Of a DNA stretch of 64,000 bases, positions 10,256 to 19,598 are shown piece after piece. A model generated the notes under the pieces. That model was not told the DNA's origin and ran no database searches. It was given only the letters and a program-made list of their open reading frames with translations. The stretch is taken from NCBI RefSeq assembly GCF_001984825.2, contig NZ_CP043318.1:1922001-1986000 (forward strand), written 5' to 3'. Position numbers and translations under genes: made by a program. The stretch comes from Enterobacter chengduensis. Lineage in GTDB: Bacteria > Pseudomonadota > Gammaproteobacteria > Enterobacterales > Enterobacteriaceae. Position 1 is the stretch's first letter. Each line of letters begins with the position of its first letter.

Positions 10256-11440
10256 TCAGAGCACCAGCCCCGCAAAGCTCGCCGACAGCAGGCTCACCAG
10301 CGTCGCGCCGTAGACCAGACGCAGGCCAAAGCGCGATACCACGTTACCCTGCTGCTCGTTCAGGCCCTTAATCGCCCCGGCCACGATGCCGATGGACGCG
10401 AAGTTCGCGAACGACACCAGGAAGACGGACAAAATGCCCAGCCCGCGCGGGGACATCTGGTGCGCGATTTTTTGCAGCTCGATCATCGCCACAAACTCAT
10501 TCGCCAGCAGCTTGGTCGCCATAATACTGCCCGCGTTTAGGGCATCGCTCAGCGGAATACCCACCAGCCACGCCAGGGGATAAAATACATAGCCCAGGAT
10601 CTGCTGGAAGCTCATGCTGAATACGCTGGAGAAGAGGGCGTTGACGGCGCTAATAAGCGCGATAAAGCCGATCAGCATCGCCAGGATAATCATCGCCACC
10701 TTAAAACCGGCCAGAATATACTCGCCGAGCATTTCGAAGAAGCTCTGGGATTCGTGCAGTTTTTCCAGCTTAACCTCCGGCTCCGCTTCCGGGCGCGCCG
10801 GGTTGATGACGGAGAGAATAATAAAGGTGCTGAACATGTTCAGAATCAGCGCCGCAACGACAAATTTGGCGTCGAGCATGGTCATGTAAGCGCCGACAAT
10901 CGACAGGGAGACCGTCGACATGGCGGTGGCCGCCATGGTGAACAGGCGACGCGAGGAGAGATCGCCCAGCACGCCCTTGTAGGCAATGAAGTTTTCCGAC
11001 TGGCCGAGGATCAGCGAGCTCATCGCGTTAAACGATTCCAGCTTGCCCATACCGTTCACTTTCGACAGCAGCGTACCGATCGCCCGAATAAAAATCGGCA
11101 GGATCCGCCAGTGCTGAAGAATACCGATCAGCGCGGAAATAAAAATAATCGGGCAAAGCACGCCGAGGAAAATGAACGCCAGCCCTTTTTCACCCATTCC
11201 GCCAAAGACAAAATTGGTGCCTTCGCCGGCAAATTTCAGCAGGGATTCAAAGAAGCCGGAAACGTATTTAATCAGGAATAAGCCGCTTTCGGCGTGCAGG
11301 AAAAAGAACGCCAGGGCAATTTCAATGACAATCAGCTGTAAAACATAACGAATGCGAATTTTTCGGCGGTCGAAACTCACCAGCCAGGCCAGCGCAAGAA
11401 TAATGACCAGCGCCAGCAGGAAATGGACAATCTTAAACAT
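10256..11440 (-). CDS. NupC-family concentrative nucleoside transporter
   Basis: A 394-residue inner-membrane protein of the CNT family, which imports nucleosides with protons. It is close to E. coli NupC over its whole length: [23 protein letters not shown] at the N-terminus, the [10 protein letters not shown] loop, the QSENFIAYK motif near residue 147 that contributes to the nucleoside site, and NEFVAM plus [14 protein letters not shown] motifs in the C-terminal half. About ten membrane segments are visible. It is probably a NupC paralogue rather than NupC itself, since nupC lies elsewhere in relatives; the substrate range is not known. It diverges from efeU. Confidence 0.85.
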   Translation of the reverse strand: MFKIVHFLLALVIILALAWLVSFDRRKIRIRYVLQLIVIEIALAFFFLHAESGLFLIKYVSGFFESLLKFAGEGTNFVFGGMGEKGLAFIFLGVLCPIIFISALIGILQHWRILPIFIRAIGTLLSKVNGMGKLESFNAMSSLILGQSENFIAYKGVLGDLSSRRLFTMAATAMSTVSLSIVGAYMTMLDAKFVVAALILNMFSTFIILSVINPARPEAEPEVKLEKLHESQSFFEMLGEYILAGFKVAMIILAMLIGFIALISAVNALFSSVFSMSFQQILGYVFYPLAWLVGIPLSDALNAGSIMATKLLANEFVAMIELQKIAHQMSPRGLGILSVFLVSFANFASIGIVAGAIKGLNEQQGNVVSRFGLRLVYGATLVSLLSASFAGLVL

Positions 11441-11615
11441 GGTTTATTTTCACTTGGTTTTCGAGGCGGATATTTAGCCACAGCGCTGATTAACCGTAAA
11501 TGGGCATTTTCGCTATAACTTATAAACCTGAACGTTACGCAGGTAACTATTATCACGCTTGGCGTTTACAACTCGTCATCAAAACACCACACATTTCGCT
11601 TGTGTTTCTTTCTGC

Positions 11616-11634
11616 CGTAATGATAATCACTATC
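11616..11634. promoter_or_regulatory. Fur box upstream of efeU
   Basis: The 19-base stretch CGTAATGATAATCACTATC matches the Fur consensus GATAATGATAATCATTATC at 16 of 19 positions. It lies about 60 bases before the efeU start, as expected for an iron-repressed operon. Confidence 0.85.
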
Positions 11635-11691
11635 ACAAGAATTTACCTTTCTTTGCATCAGTTGACCGCGATAAACATTTAAGGTGTCGGC

Positions 11692-12525
11692 ATGTTTGTT
11701 CCATTTCTCATTATGTTACGTGAAGGGCTTGAAGCTGCCCTCATCGTGAGCCTCATCGCCAGTTATCTGAAGCGAACCCAGCGCGGACGCTGGATTGGCG
11801 TCATGTGGATTGGCGTATTCCTTGCCGCGGCGCTCTGCCTGGGCTTAGGTGTCCTCATCAACGAAACCACCGGCGAGTTCCCGCAGAAGGAGCAGGAGCT
11901 GTTTGAGGGGATTGTCGCCGTGATTGCGGTCGTCATCCTCACCTGGATGGTGTTCTGGATGCGTAAGGTCTCGCGTAACGTGAAGGTGCAGCTGGAGCAG
12001 GCGGTGGATAACGCGCTGCAGAAAGGCAATAACCACGGCTGGGCGCTCATTATGATGGTCTTTTTCGCCGTGGCGCGCGAAGGGCTGGAGTCTGTTTTCT
12101 TCCTGCTGGCGGCGTTTCAGCAGGATGTGGGGATCTGGCCCCCGCTGGGCGCCGTGCTGGGTCTTGCCACGGCGGTGGTGCTCGGTTTCCTGCTGTACTG
12201 GGGCGGTATCCGCCTGAACCTGGGCGCGTTCTTCAGGTGGACCAGCCTGTTCATTCTGCTGGTGGCGGCCGGGCTGGCGGCAGGGGCGATCCGCGCCTTC
12301 CACGAAGCGGGCCTGTGGAATCATTTCCAGGACGTGGCGTTCGACCTCAGCAACGTGCTCTCCACACATTCTTTGACCGGCACCCTGCTCGAAGGCATCT
12401 TCGGCTATCAGGAAACGCCGAGCGTCAGCGAAGTGGCGATGTACTTTATTTATCTGGTTCCGGCGCTGGTGCTGTTCGCTATGCCGCCGCGTGCCGGCAC
12501 CCAAGCGACGCGCGTCGCGCCGTAA
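11692..12525 (+). CDS. efeU: EfeU, ferrous iron permease
   Basis: A 277-residue inner-membrane permease of the OFeT/Ftr1 family, which brings iron across the inner membrane. Seven hydrophobic segments are visible. Both REXXE iron motifs are present: REGLE near residue 9 and REGLE near residue 125. The gene is intact, unlike the frameshifted copy of E. coli K-12. It starts the efeUOB operon, behind a Fur box, with efeO following after 40 bases. Confidence 0.97.
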   Translation: MFVPFLIMLREGLEAALIVSLIASYLKRTQRGRWIGVMWIGVFLAAALCLGLGVLINETTGEFPQKEQELFEGIVAVIAVVILTWMVFWMRKVSRNVKVQLEQAVDNALQKGNNHGWALIMMVFFAVAREGLESVFFLLAAFQQDVGIWPPLGAVLGLATAVVLGFLLYWGGIRLNLGAFFRWTSLFILLVAAGLAAGAIRAFHEAGLWNHFQDVAFDLSNVLSTHSLTGTLLEGIFGYQETPSVSEVAMYFIYLVPALVLFAMPPRAGTQATRVAP

Positions 12526-12565
12526 TCATTGATTTAGTGACAACATACTTTTAAAGGGAAGAGTC

Positions 12566-13693
12566 ATGGCAATTCAGTTCCGTCGTAGTGCGTTATGCGC
12601 AGGCATTGCCGCGCTGTTCGCTTCCGCATTCTCCGCCTGGGGCGCGGATGTTCCACAGGTTAAGGTCACCGTTAACGACAAGCAGTGTGAGCCGATGACC
12701 CTCACGGTGAACAGCGGCAAAACCCAGTTCATTATTCAGAACCACAGCCAGAAGGCGCTGGAGTGGGAGATCCTGAAAGGGGTGCTGGTCGTCGAAGAGC
12801 GCGAAAACATCGCCCCTGGCTTCAGCCAGAAGATGACCGCCAACCTGCAGCCGGGCGAGTATGAGATGACCTGCGGCCTGCTGACCAATCCTAAGGGTAA
12901 GCTGATCGTCAAAGGTGAAGCGACGGCCGATGCGGCGAAAGGCGCTGCGGTGCTGAGCCTGGGCGACGCGATTACCGCCTATAAGGCATACGTTACCCAA
13001 GAGACGGCGGATCTGGTGGCGGGCACCAAAGCCTTTACCGATGCGGTGAAGGCCGGGGATATCGAAAAGGCGAAATCCCTCTACGCGCCAACCCGTCAGC
13101 ACTACGAGCGCATCGAGCCGATTGCCGAGCTATTCTCTGACCTTGACGGCAGCATTGACGCCCGCGAAGACGACTACGAGCAGAAGGCCGCCGATCCGAA
13201 ATTCACCGGCTTCCACCGTCTGGAAAAAGCCCTGTTTGGCGACGGCTCCACCAAAGGGATGGAGAAATACGCCGAGCAGCTGAACGGCGACGTGCTGGAG
13301 CTGCAAAAGCGCATCAGCGAGCTGGCCTTCCCGCCGTCAAAAGTGGTGGGCGGCGCGGCCGGTCTGATTGAAGAAGTGGCCGCGAGTAAAATCAGCGGTG
13401 AAGAGGATCGCTACAGCCACACCGATCTGTGGGACTTCCAGGCCAACGTCGACGGCGCGCAGAAAATTGTCGAACTGCTGCGCCCTCAGCTGCAGAAAGA
13501 GAACGGCGAACTGCTGGCCAAGGTGGACGCCAACTTCAAAAAAGTCGATACCATTCTGGCGAAGTACCGCACCAAAGACGGGTTTGAAACTTACGATAAG
13601 CTGACCGACGCGGACCGTAACGCGCTGAAAGGCCCGATTACCGCCCTGGCGGAAGATCTCTCCCTGCTGCGCGGCGTACTGGGTCTGGACTAA
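12566..13693 (+). CDS. efeO: EfeO, periplasmic iron-uptake protein
   Basis: A 375-residue periplasmic protein with a signal peptide (cleavage after FSAWGA, about residue 26). It has an N-terminal cupredoxin-like domain (about 30-115) followed by an M75 peptidase-like domain (about 125-370) with the conserved [12 protein letters not shown] and [10 protein letters not shown] helices carrying the HxxE metal site. It is thought to bind iron and hand it to EfeU. Its length equals the E. coli protein. Five bases separate its stop from efeB. Confidence 0.97.
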   Translation: MAIQFRRSALCAGIAALFASAFSAWGADVPQVKVTVNDKQCEPMTLTVNSGKTQFIIQNHSQKALEWEILKGVLVVEERENIAPGFSQKMTANLQPGEYEMTCGLLTNPKGKLIVKGEATADAAKGAAVLSLGDAITAYKAYVTQETADLVAGTKAFTDAVKAGDIEKAKSLYAPTRQHYERIEPIAELFSDLDGSIDAREDDYEQKAADPKFTGFHRLEKALFGDGSTKGMEKYAEQLNGDVLELQKRISELAFPPSKVVGGAAGLIEEVAASKISGEEDRYSHTDLWDFQANVDGAQKIVELLRPQLQKENGELLAKVDANFKKVDTILAKYRTKDGFETYDKLTDADRNALKGPITALAEDLSLLRGVLGLD

Positions 13694-13698
13694 GCACG

Positions 13699-14982
13699 AT
13701 GAACAAGAATGGCAAGTTCGACGAGGTAGAACCTTCCCGTCGTCGGTTGTTAAAAGGGGTAGGGGCGCTGGGCGGCGCGCTTGCCCTTGCAGGCGGCTGC
13801 CCGGTGGCGCATGCGGCGAAACCGCAAAGCGCGCCCGGCACGCTGTCACCCAATGCCCGCATGGAGACGCAGCCGTTCTACGGCGATCATCAGTCGGGTA
13901 TTCTGACGCCGCAGCAGGCGTCGATGATGCTGGTGGCCTTTGATTCGCTGGCCAGCGATAAGGCCGATCTGCAACGCCTGTTCCGCCTGCTGACGACGCG
14001 CATCGCGTTTCTTACCGTCGGCGGGCCGGCACCGGATACGCCGAACCCGCGCCTGCCGCCGATGGACTCCGGCATTCTGGGGCCGTTTATCGCCCCGGAT
14101 AACCTGACCATTACCGTGTCGCTGGGGGAATCGCTGTTTGATGCGCGCTACGGGCTGGCAAAGCAGAAGCCGAAAGCGCTGCAAAAAATGACGCGCTTCC
14201 CGAATGATTCTCTCGACGCGGCGCTGTGCCACGGCGACCTGCTTCTGCAGATTTGCGCCAATACCCAGGATACGGTGATCCACGCCCTGCGCGACATCAT
14301 CAAGCACACGCCGGATCTGCTCAGCGTGCGCTGGAAGCGGGAAGGGTTTATCTCTGACCACGCTGCGCGCAGTAAAGGGAAAGAGACGCCGGTGAACCTG
14401 CTGGGCTTTAAGGACGGTACGGCCAACCCGGACAGCCACGACGGTGCGCTTATGAAGGAGGTGGTGTGGGTCACTGCCGACCAGGGCGAACCGGCATGGG
14501 CGGTGGGGGGCAGCTATCAGGCGGTGCGGATTATCCAGTTCCACGTGGAGTTCTGGGACCGCACGCCGCTCAAAGAGCAGCAGACCATTTTTGGCCGCGA
14601 CAAGCAGAGCGGGGCACCGCTCGGCATGAAGAACGAGCATGACGTGCCCGACTACGCCAGCGATCCCAATGGCGACACCATCGCGCTGGACAGCCATATT
14701 CGTCTGGCTAATCCGCGCACCAAAGAGACGCAGTCCAGCCTGATGATGCGTCGGGGATACAGCTACTCGCTCGGCGTGACCAACTCCGGCCAGCTCGATA
14801 TGGGGCTGCTGTTCGTCTGCTATCAGCACGATCTGGAAAAAGGCTTCCTGACCGTGCAGAAGCGGCTCAACGGCGAAGCGCTGGAAGAGTACATAAAGCC
14901 TATCGGCGGCGGCTATTTCTTTGCCCTGCCGGGCGTGCGCGACAGCAGCGCGTATCTGGCTCAGGGTCTTATTGAAGCCTGA
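13699..14982 (+). CDS. efeB: EfeB, Tat-exported DyP-type haem peroxidase
   Basis: A 427-residue periplasmic haem peroxidase (deferrochelatase/peroxidase). The N-terminus has a twin-arginine signal, [15 protein letters not shown], consistent with folded export. Dyp-type landmarks are the [10 protein letters not shown] motif near residue 235 (distal Asp and haem contact) and a proximal His region near residue 328. It oxidises ferrous iron or extracts iron from haem for EfeO and EfeU. It is the last gene of the operon and is followed by a terminator. Confidence 0.97.
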   Translation: MNKNGKFDEVEPSRRRLLKGVGALGGALALAGGCPVAHAAKPQSAPGTLSPNARMETQPFYGDHQSGILTPQQASMMLVAFDSLASDKADLQRLFRLLTTRIAFLTVGGPAPDTPNPRLPPMDSGILGPFIAPDNLTITVSLGESLFDARYGLAKQKPKALQKMTRFPNDSLDAALCHGDLLLQICANTQDTVIHALRDIIKHTPDLLSVRWKREGFISDHAARSKGKETPVNLLGFKDGTANPDSHDGALMKEVVWVTADQGEPAWAVGGSYQAVRIIQFHVEFWDRTPLKEQQTIFGRDKQSGAPLGMKNEHDVPDYASDPNGDTIALDSHIRLANPRTKETQSSLMMRRGYSYSLGVTNSGQLDMGLLFVCYQHDLEKGFLTVQKRLNGEALEEYIKPIGGGYFFALPGVRDSSAYLAQGLIEA

Positions 14983-14987
14983 TAATC

Positions 14988-15021
14988 GTCCCCGCAATCG
15001 TTCGCGGGGACATTATTTTTT
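14988..15021 (+). terminator. Terminator of efeUOB
   Basis: GTCCCCGC-AATCGTT-GCGGGGAC followed by ATTATTTTTT forms a strong stem-loop with a T tract, directly after the efeB stop. Confidence 0.85.
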
Positions 15022-15205
15022 CCTATGACTATCTTGTTGTTATATTTCTGTAATATTCCTATATGAGACTGAATTCGCTGCAGGAGCAGTCTTAAAAGTT
15101 GCATCAAGGTAAAATAAATGTTGCATTTATGATAACTCCTGATGTACTTAAGATAAGACAGCGGTAGTTCCCGGCAGTGATGCTGAATCACTATGGAGAT
15201 CGCGT

Positions 15206-16270
15206 ATGGTTGCGTCCTGTACTGGACAAGGTAAACATAACAACCGCAGCACCCGGCGCGGAGGCTCAGACTCCGGCAGCGATTTCCTCACCACTCAATT
15301 TTCCCCCCTCCCTCAAGAATCTGATTCGACCGACGTGCTGAACGGTGCGCGTAGCTGTTCCGTATCGTCATCCGATAGTGCAAGCAATGGCTTACAAGGA
15401 AGCCAACCCTCTGATGTTCGTGCGCATAATCGCGCCAACGCTGGCGCGTGTGATGAATACCAACAACTCAAGGTGCTATCCATGGGAAGACAAAAAGCAG
15501 TGATCAAAGCTCGTCGCGAAGCAAAACGTGTGCTGAGACGGGATTCACGTAGCCATAAACAGCGTGAAGAAGAATCGGTCACCTCGCTTGTGCAGATGAG
15601 TGGCGTAGAAGCAATTGGCATGGCCCGAGACAGCCGTGATAATTCTCCAATTGTGGCGCGCAATGAGGCTCAGGCGCACTACCTGAATGCTATCGAGAGT
15701 AAACAGCTCATCTTTGCAACCGGTGAAGCCGGATGCGGGAAAACCTGGATCAGTGCGGCCAAAGCGGCGGAAGCGCTGATTCATAAGGACGTGGAGCGCA
15801 TTATTGTTACCCGTCCGGTACTGCAGGCGGATGAAGATCTCGGCTTCCTGCCCGGCGATATTTCGGAGAAGTTTGCCCCGTACTTCAGGCCCGTCTATGA
15901 CGTGCTGGTGAAGCGGCTGGGCGCATCCTTCATGCAGTACTGCCTGCGACCAGAGATTGGCAAGGTGGAAATCGCGCCGTTCGCCTACATGCGCGGACGT
16001 ACATTTGAAAATGCGGTCGTCATTCTTGACGAGGCTCAGAACGTGACCGCTGCGCAAATGAAGATGTTTTTAACGCGCCTCGGGGAAAACGTGACGGTTA
16101 TTGTTAACGGCGACATCACCCAGTGCGACCTGCCGTCCGGCGTGAAGTCCGGGCTGAGCGACGCCATGTCACGTTTTGAGGAAGATGAGATGATTGGTGT
16201 GGTACGCTTCACGAAAGAGGACTGCGTGCGCTCGGCGCTGTGTCAGCGGACGCTGCAAGCCTACTATTAA
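15206..16270 (+). CDS. phoH: PhoH, phosphate-starvation-induced ATPase
   Basis: A cytoplasmic P-loop ATPase of the PhoH family. The conserved core has a Walker A motif in ATGEAGCGKTWIS (about residue 175 of the long form) and a Walker B in VVILDEAQN. The long reading of 354 residues has the same length as annotated E. coli PhoH and a GGAG ribosome site. However, its first 92 residues are low-complexity and Ser-rich, and a second start at 15482 (MGRQKAVIKARREAKRV) also has a good AAGGTG site seven bases upstream. The short form contains everything that is conserved, so the 5' end is uncertain. The cellular role is unclear. Confidence 0.9.
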   Translation: MVASCTGQGKHNNRSTRRGGSDSGSDFLTTQFSPLPQESDSTDVLNGARSCSVSSSDSASNGLQGSQPSDVRAHNRANAGACDEYQQLKVLSMGRQKAVIKARREAKRVLRRDSRSHKQREEESVTSLVQMSGVEAIGMARDSRDNSPIVARNEAQAHYLNAIESKQLIFATGEAGCGKTWISAAKAAEALIHKDVERIIVTRPVLQADEDLGFLPGDISEKFAPYFRPVYDVLVKRLGASFMQYCLRPEIGKVEIAPFAYMRGRTFENAVVILDEAQNVTAAQMKMFLTRLGENVTVIVNGDITQCDLPSGVKSGLSDAMSRFEEDEMIGVVRFTKEDCVRSALCQRTLQAYY

Positions 16271-16285
16271 GTGTGCAGACGTGCG

Positions 16286-16318
16286 TAAGGCCCGGGAGAC
16301 CGGGCCTTACGCTTTTGA
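16286..16318 (+). terminator. Terminator after phoH
   Basis: TAAGGCCCGG-GAGA-CCGGGCCTTA with a short T-rich tail, between phoH and the convergent cluster; it may serve both directions. Confidence 0.75.
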
Positions 16319-16323
16319 CGCAG

Positions 16324-17592
16324 TTACGCTGGAAGATAATCGCCTTCTAGCGCCATGAGCATGCCTGTTTCTTCCATCCCCGTGATTGCCTTAGCATCAC
16401 GTTCCAGCTGAGCCCGATCGGAATGAAACAAGACAACCCTACCGTAGGAGGTGACTAAGTCGACCGTCTTTTCCAGATAATCGCCCGCGTTGTATTTGCA
16501 TACCGTAAAGCCATAACTTTCTAGCGAATTACAACGAGATTCGATCTCCACTGACTTAACGGTCCCGGCATGCTTAGAGGTAAGAAAATACTCTGCAGCG
16601 TACTGCTTTAACACCGGTTGAAGCGCTGTTTTATCGGCGAATTCGCGCGGCGAGATCCGCACGAGCAGACTTAAATCGATCAGAGAGTGAGAATTACAGG
16701 CTTCAACGAGACGTGGACCCAGCCCGCCATGCATTCGTGCTCCTGACTCAACCAAAACTGGCCCCTTGTCAGAGAGGATTACCTCGTTGTGGGACGTACC
16801 ATGACGAATGCCGAGTGAAGTCAATACCGTTTTGACATAGCTAACAAGTTCTGGGTGAGCATCAACCGGTTCAGCGATCATTTGTTGATAGATAGGAACC
16901 CCGTTGATTTCGTGTTTAATATATTTAAACAGGTTAACAATAAAATGTTCGCCCTGGCTGCTCACCGCGTCCACAACATATTCAGTACCGTCAATTCTCT
17001 GCTCGATCAGCAGTTCCGCATTTTTATTTCCTGAATAATCGCGCGTGTCGATCAGCGCATGGAATGCTTTTTTAACGTCTGAGATAGTTTTGCAGAAGAA
17101 AACGCCTTCCGTACCAAAAGAACAGACGGGTTTAACCACATATTCATCAAATGGGTGAGTTGCACACCATTGCAGGATCTCATCCAGACTACCGGATTTA
17201 TGGTGCGGAATATAGCGGATGCCGTCCTGCATGAGTTGTCGCTGCATCAGATATTTATCGCGTCGTGCAAGACTCTTTTCCGGTACGTTAGGTAAAAGAT
17301 TCCAGTGGCTGCACAGTTTGTCGAAAACCGCGACACCCGGCTCTGAGCCACAGACGATAAAGTCTGGCGCATGACCGAGAGCCCGCTCAATGAGCTGAAC
17401 GGTTTCCTCGAAATCACGACTGTAAAAGACCTTGCTATAATCTTCCTGACGAAATGTTGCCATCACCGCAGAGGGAAGTTGATTATTGGTAATCAGCGCA
17501 ATGACATTGTATCCGTAGAGTGTTTTTATGCGGTTGGCATAGGCTGCGCCACTGGAAAAAGGGTCAACAACCAGAACTGTTTTATTCTGCAT
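16324..17592 (-). CDS. ATP-grasp ligase of a putative biosynthetic cluster
   Basis: A 422-residue ATP-grasp protein resembling the BacD-type L-amino acid ligases and related carboxylate-amine ligases. Visible parts: an N-terminal pre-ATP-grasp domain (1-115), a lid region with conserved Lys in DEYVVKPVCSFGTEGV (about 150), and the metal-binding end VLVESGARMHGGLGPRLVEACNSHSLIDLSL (about 275-305). The family joins a carboxylate, activated as acyl phosphate, to an amine or amino acid. It is the last gene in the cluster, 23 bases after the reductase. A similar role in building an amide or dipeptide product is inferred; the substrate is not known. Confidence 0.8.
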   Translation of the reverse strand: MQNKTVLVVDPFSSGAAYANRIKTLYGYNVIALITNNQLPSAVMATFRQEDYSKVFYSRDFEETVQLIERALGHAPDFIVCGSEPGVAVFDKLCSHWNLLPNVPEKSLARRDKYLMQRQLMQDGIRYIPHHKSGSLDEILQWCATHPFDEYVVKPVCSFGTEGVFFCKTISDVKKAFHALIDTRDYSGNKNAELLIEQRIDGTEYVVDAVSSQGEHFIVNLFKYIKHEINGVPIYQQMIAEPVDAHPELVSYVKTVLTSLGIRHGTSHNEVILSDKGPVLVESGARMHGGLGPRLVEACNSHSLIDLSLLVRISPREFADKTALQPVLKQYAAEYFLTSKHAGTVKSVEIESRCNSLESYGFTVCKYNAGDYLEKTVDLVTSYGRVVLFHSDRAQLERDAKAITGMEETGMLMALEGDYLPA

Positions 17593-17615
17593 TTTATATC
17601 CTTGGCTTAATGAAT

Positions 17616-18644
17616 TCAGAGAGTCTCAATAACAATATCTTTCTCGGAGTAAGAGCAGCAGGCGAGATGAATATTTTCCTGGTGGTCTTTTGTCGACAAA
17701 CAGAAATCGGGAACAGTTTGTACTTCGCCGCCGATCAGACGGAATTTACAGCTGCCGCATATTCCTGAACGACACATATTCCTGATGGGAATGCCGTGCT
17801 GCATAAGGTTCTCAAGAACCGTTGCGCCCGCCGTTACGTTGATTTCCCGGCCCATGTTTTGCACAGTGAGGCGAGCGGGGGAAATCACCGGTTCGCTGTC
17901 ACTTAGCTTCAACGCTGGTGCGCTGCTAAATGCTTCAACGGCGATGGTTGTCTTCGGAAAGTGTTGCTGGAGCGCGGTCATCATCGTTTGTGCAAAACCG
18001 ACGCTACCACAGATTATGGCGATATCAGGAATAACGCCTTTCACGTCCCGACCCACCTCAATGCGGCCTGAATTAATAAATTCGCTGTGCCTGATCGGCG
18101 AGGCGCGGGTGACGTTTATCCGTAGCGTGAACCAGTTGCTGCGCAGATGAAGATCGAGCAACTCATTAAGGCAGGGCATGGACTTCAGATCTGTACAGCT
18201 TAATTGTAATACAACATTTTTTTGAGCTACGGTGTATCCATAATGTCTGAAGCTTTCACGTAGTAATGCGAGAGGCAGCGTGATGCCTATACCATTTGCC
18301 ATCAGTAACACGTTTGTTTTATCACGTAGGGTATTAAACGTTATCTCCCCGCCATGTTCTGTAACCTCTACTTCTTTTTTATTCAGCAACAGTCGGGAAA
18401 GCGTTGCAGATGCATGCCCCTCGCCTTTATCTTCAATAATAACGTCATAGTATTCTCCTTTTTCACTGTTCACTACCGTATAACAGCGATGAAAAGAAGC
18501 ACCAGATGTATCCCTGAAAAGGAAGTTTAAGTATTGTCCGGGATAAATATCTTTTTCCCGGGACACGTCTTTATCAACGGGGATCAGCCTGAACATTCTG
18601 ATACGTTGCGTTAAAAATGTTGATTCAGCACAAATCAGTTTCAT
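17616..18644 (-). CDS. Flavin/2Fe-2S oxidoreductase (electron donor)
   Basis: A 342-residue reductase with a ferredoxin-NADP-reductase-like domain (about 1-235; FAD motif HRCYTVV near residue 52, nucleotide-binding GIGITLPL near 118, ICGS near 215) followed by a plant-type 2Fe-2S ferredoxin domain (about 255-342) with Cys pattern CRSGICGSC plus a last Cys in HLACCSY. This is the build of Class IA/IB oxygenase reductases, passing electrons from NAD(P)H to an oxygenase. It follows the AurF-like gene by 18 bases, so it very likely reduces that diiron enzyme, and perhaps the second diiron oxidase too. Confidence 0.85.
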   Translation of the reverse strand: MKLICAESTFLTQRIRMFRLIPVDKDVSREKDIYPGQYLNFLFRDTSGASFHRCYTVVNSEKGEYYDVIIEDKGEGHASATLSRLLLNKKEVEVTEHGGEITFNTLRDKTNVLLMANGIGITLPLALLRESFRHYGYTVAQKNVVLQLSCTDLKSMPCLNELLDLHLRSNWFTLRINVTRASPIRHSEFINSGRIEVGRDVKGVIPDIAIICGSVGFAQTMMTALQQHFPKTTIAVEAFSSAPALKLSDSEPVISPARLTVQNMGREINVTAGATVLENLMQHGIPIRNMCRSGICGSCKFRLIGGEVQTVPDFCLSTKDHQENIHLACCSYSEKDIVIETL

Positions 18645-18661
18645 TTTTTCTCACCGTGTCA

Positions 18662-19567
18662 TTACAGACCGATTCGTGAAATGACGGTTTCCGCTGAGTC
18701 GAGATAGATATTTATCTCATTACAGCTTTCTGTATCCGCAATAATGTCTCGGGCGTGAGGCATCCCTGCAAGACGGAATGCCGTCTCCCACGCGCCGAGT
18801 TCATTATTCGCAAAGAGTTCGGCAGTGCTGAGCATGGTATCTCTGAGATATTTCCGTTCGCTCTGGCCGAGCTCTCTGACAATATCATAGGCAACATAGC
18901 TAAAGACGCTTGAGTGGCTCCATTCGTCTTCAGCGTGAATCCGGGTAACCTCATGGCAGATTTTTTGGATACTGTTATCGGTGGCCATCACTTTAAGATA
19001 ATCGGTTATCAGCGTCTCACTGGCGCAGGCGATAGCGAAGCGGGTAAGGCGTCTTTGCCAGTCTGCATTGCACGCGGCCAGCGTTTTTTGCCGCCAGTCA
19101 ATAAGGTTAAAATCTCTGTAATTCAGCGGCTCAATCTTGCGTCGGTCGTAGATGTAGTTACTCGCCAGCAATGACATTCGCGTGTGCAGAGCTTCGTCCA
19201 ACAGCGCTTCAGACATAACGTCCTGCAATAATGCCCGATTCGGAGAATTAACCGGCGGGCACTTAATAATGTCTTCACAGGCGGGAGTGACAATATCGCA
19301 TTCGATATAGATCGTTTTGAGATTATAAATCCCCCATGCGTAGGACAGACAACGGTCCTTGATATCGTCAGGTGCTTCTCGCCAGGCATCATGCTCTTTG
19401 AAGGGCAGCAAAGACATGCTGAAATCTTTTTTATCTGGATCAAATTCGAGTTCAGTATATTCGTAAGGGCCTTTATTAACTGCTGCCCGGTTTTTCCAGA
19501 GAGCCGACAGTTTATTGAGCATTAGCGCAACATTCTGACTATCGGGCACGGCAAAATCAGCGGTCAT
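18662..19567 (-). CDS. AurF-like diiron N-oxygenase
   Basis: A 301-residue helical protein with the metal-ligand pattern of AurF-family arylamine N-oxygenases. Ligand motifs: DEALHT (about residues 117-122), a Glu in ACASETLITDYLK (about 180), and HAEDEWSH near residue 211, which gives the HxxxExxH spacing of AurF. AurF converts p-aminobenzoate to p-nitrobenzoate; relatives make nitro or N-hydroxy groups in chloramphenicol and obafluorin. The protein is followed by its probable reductase. Its substrate is unknown; an arylamine or amino-acid amine is plausible given the N-acetyltransferase encoded nearby. Confidence 0.8.
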   Translation of the reverse strand: MTADFAVPDSQNVALMLNKLSALWKNRAAVNKGPYEYTELEFDPDKKDFSMSLLPFKEHDAWREAPDDIKDRCLSYAWGIYNLKTIYIECDIVTPACEDIIKCPPVNSPNRALLQDVMSEALLDEALHTRMSLLASNYIYDRRKIEPLNYRDFNLIDWRQKTLAACNADWQRRLTRFAIACASETLITDYLKVMATDNSIQKICHEVTRIHAEDEWSHSSVFSYVAYDIVRELGQSERKYLRDTMLSTAELFANNELGAWETAFRLAGMPHARDIIADTESCNEINIYLDSAETVISRIGL

Positions 19568-19598
19568 AAAATACTCCGATTAATGACAAGTGATAATA

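Noticed and set aside
13846..14997. A 383-codon frame opposite efeB
   Set aside because: Antisense shadow of the well-supported efeB gene.
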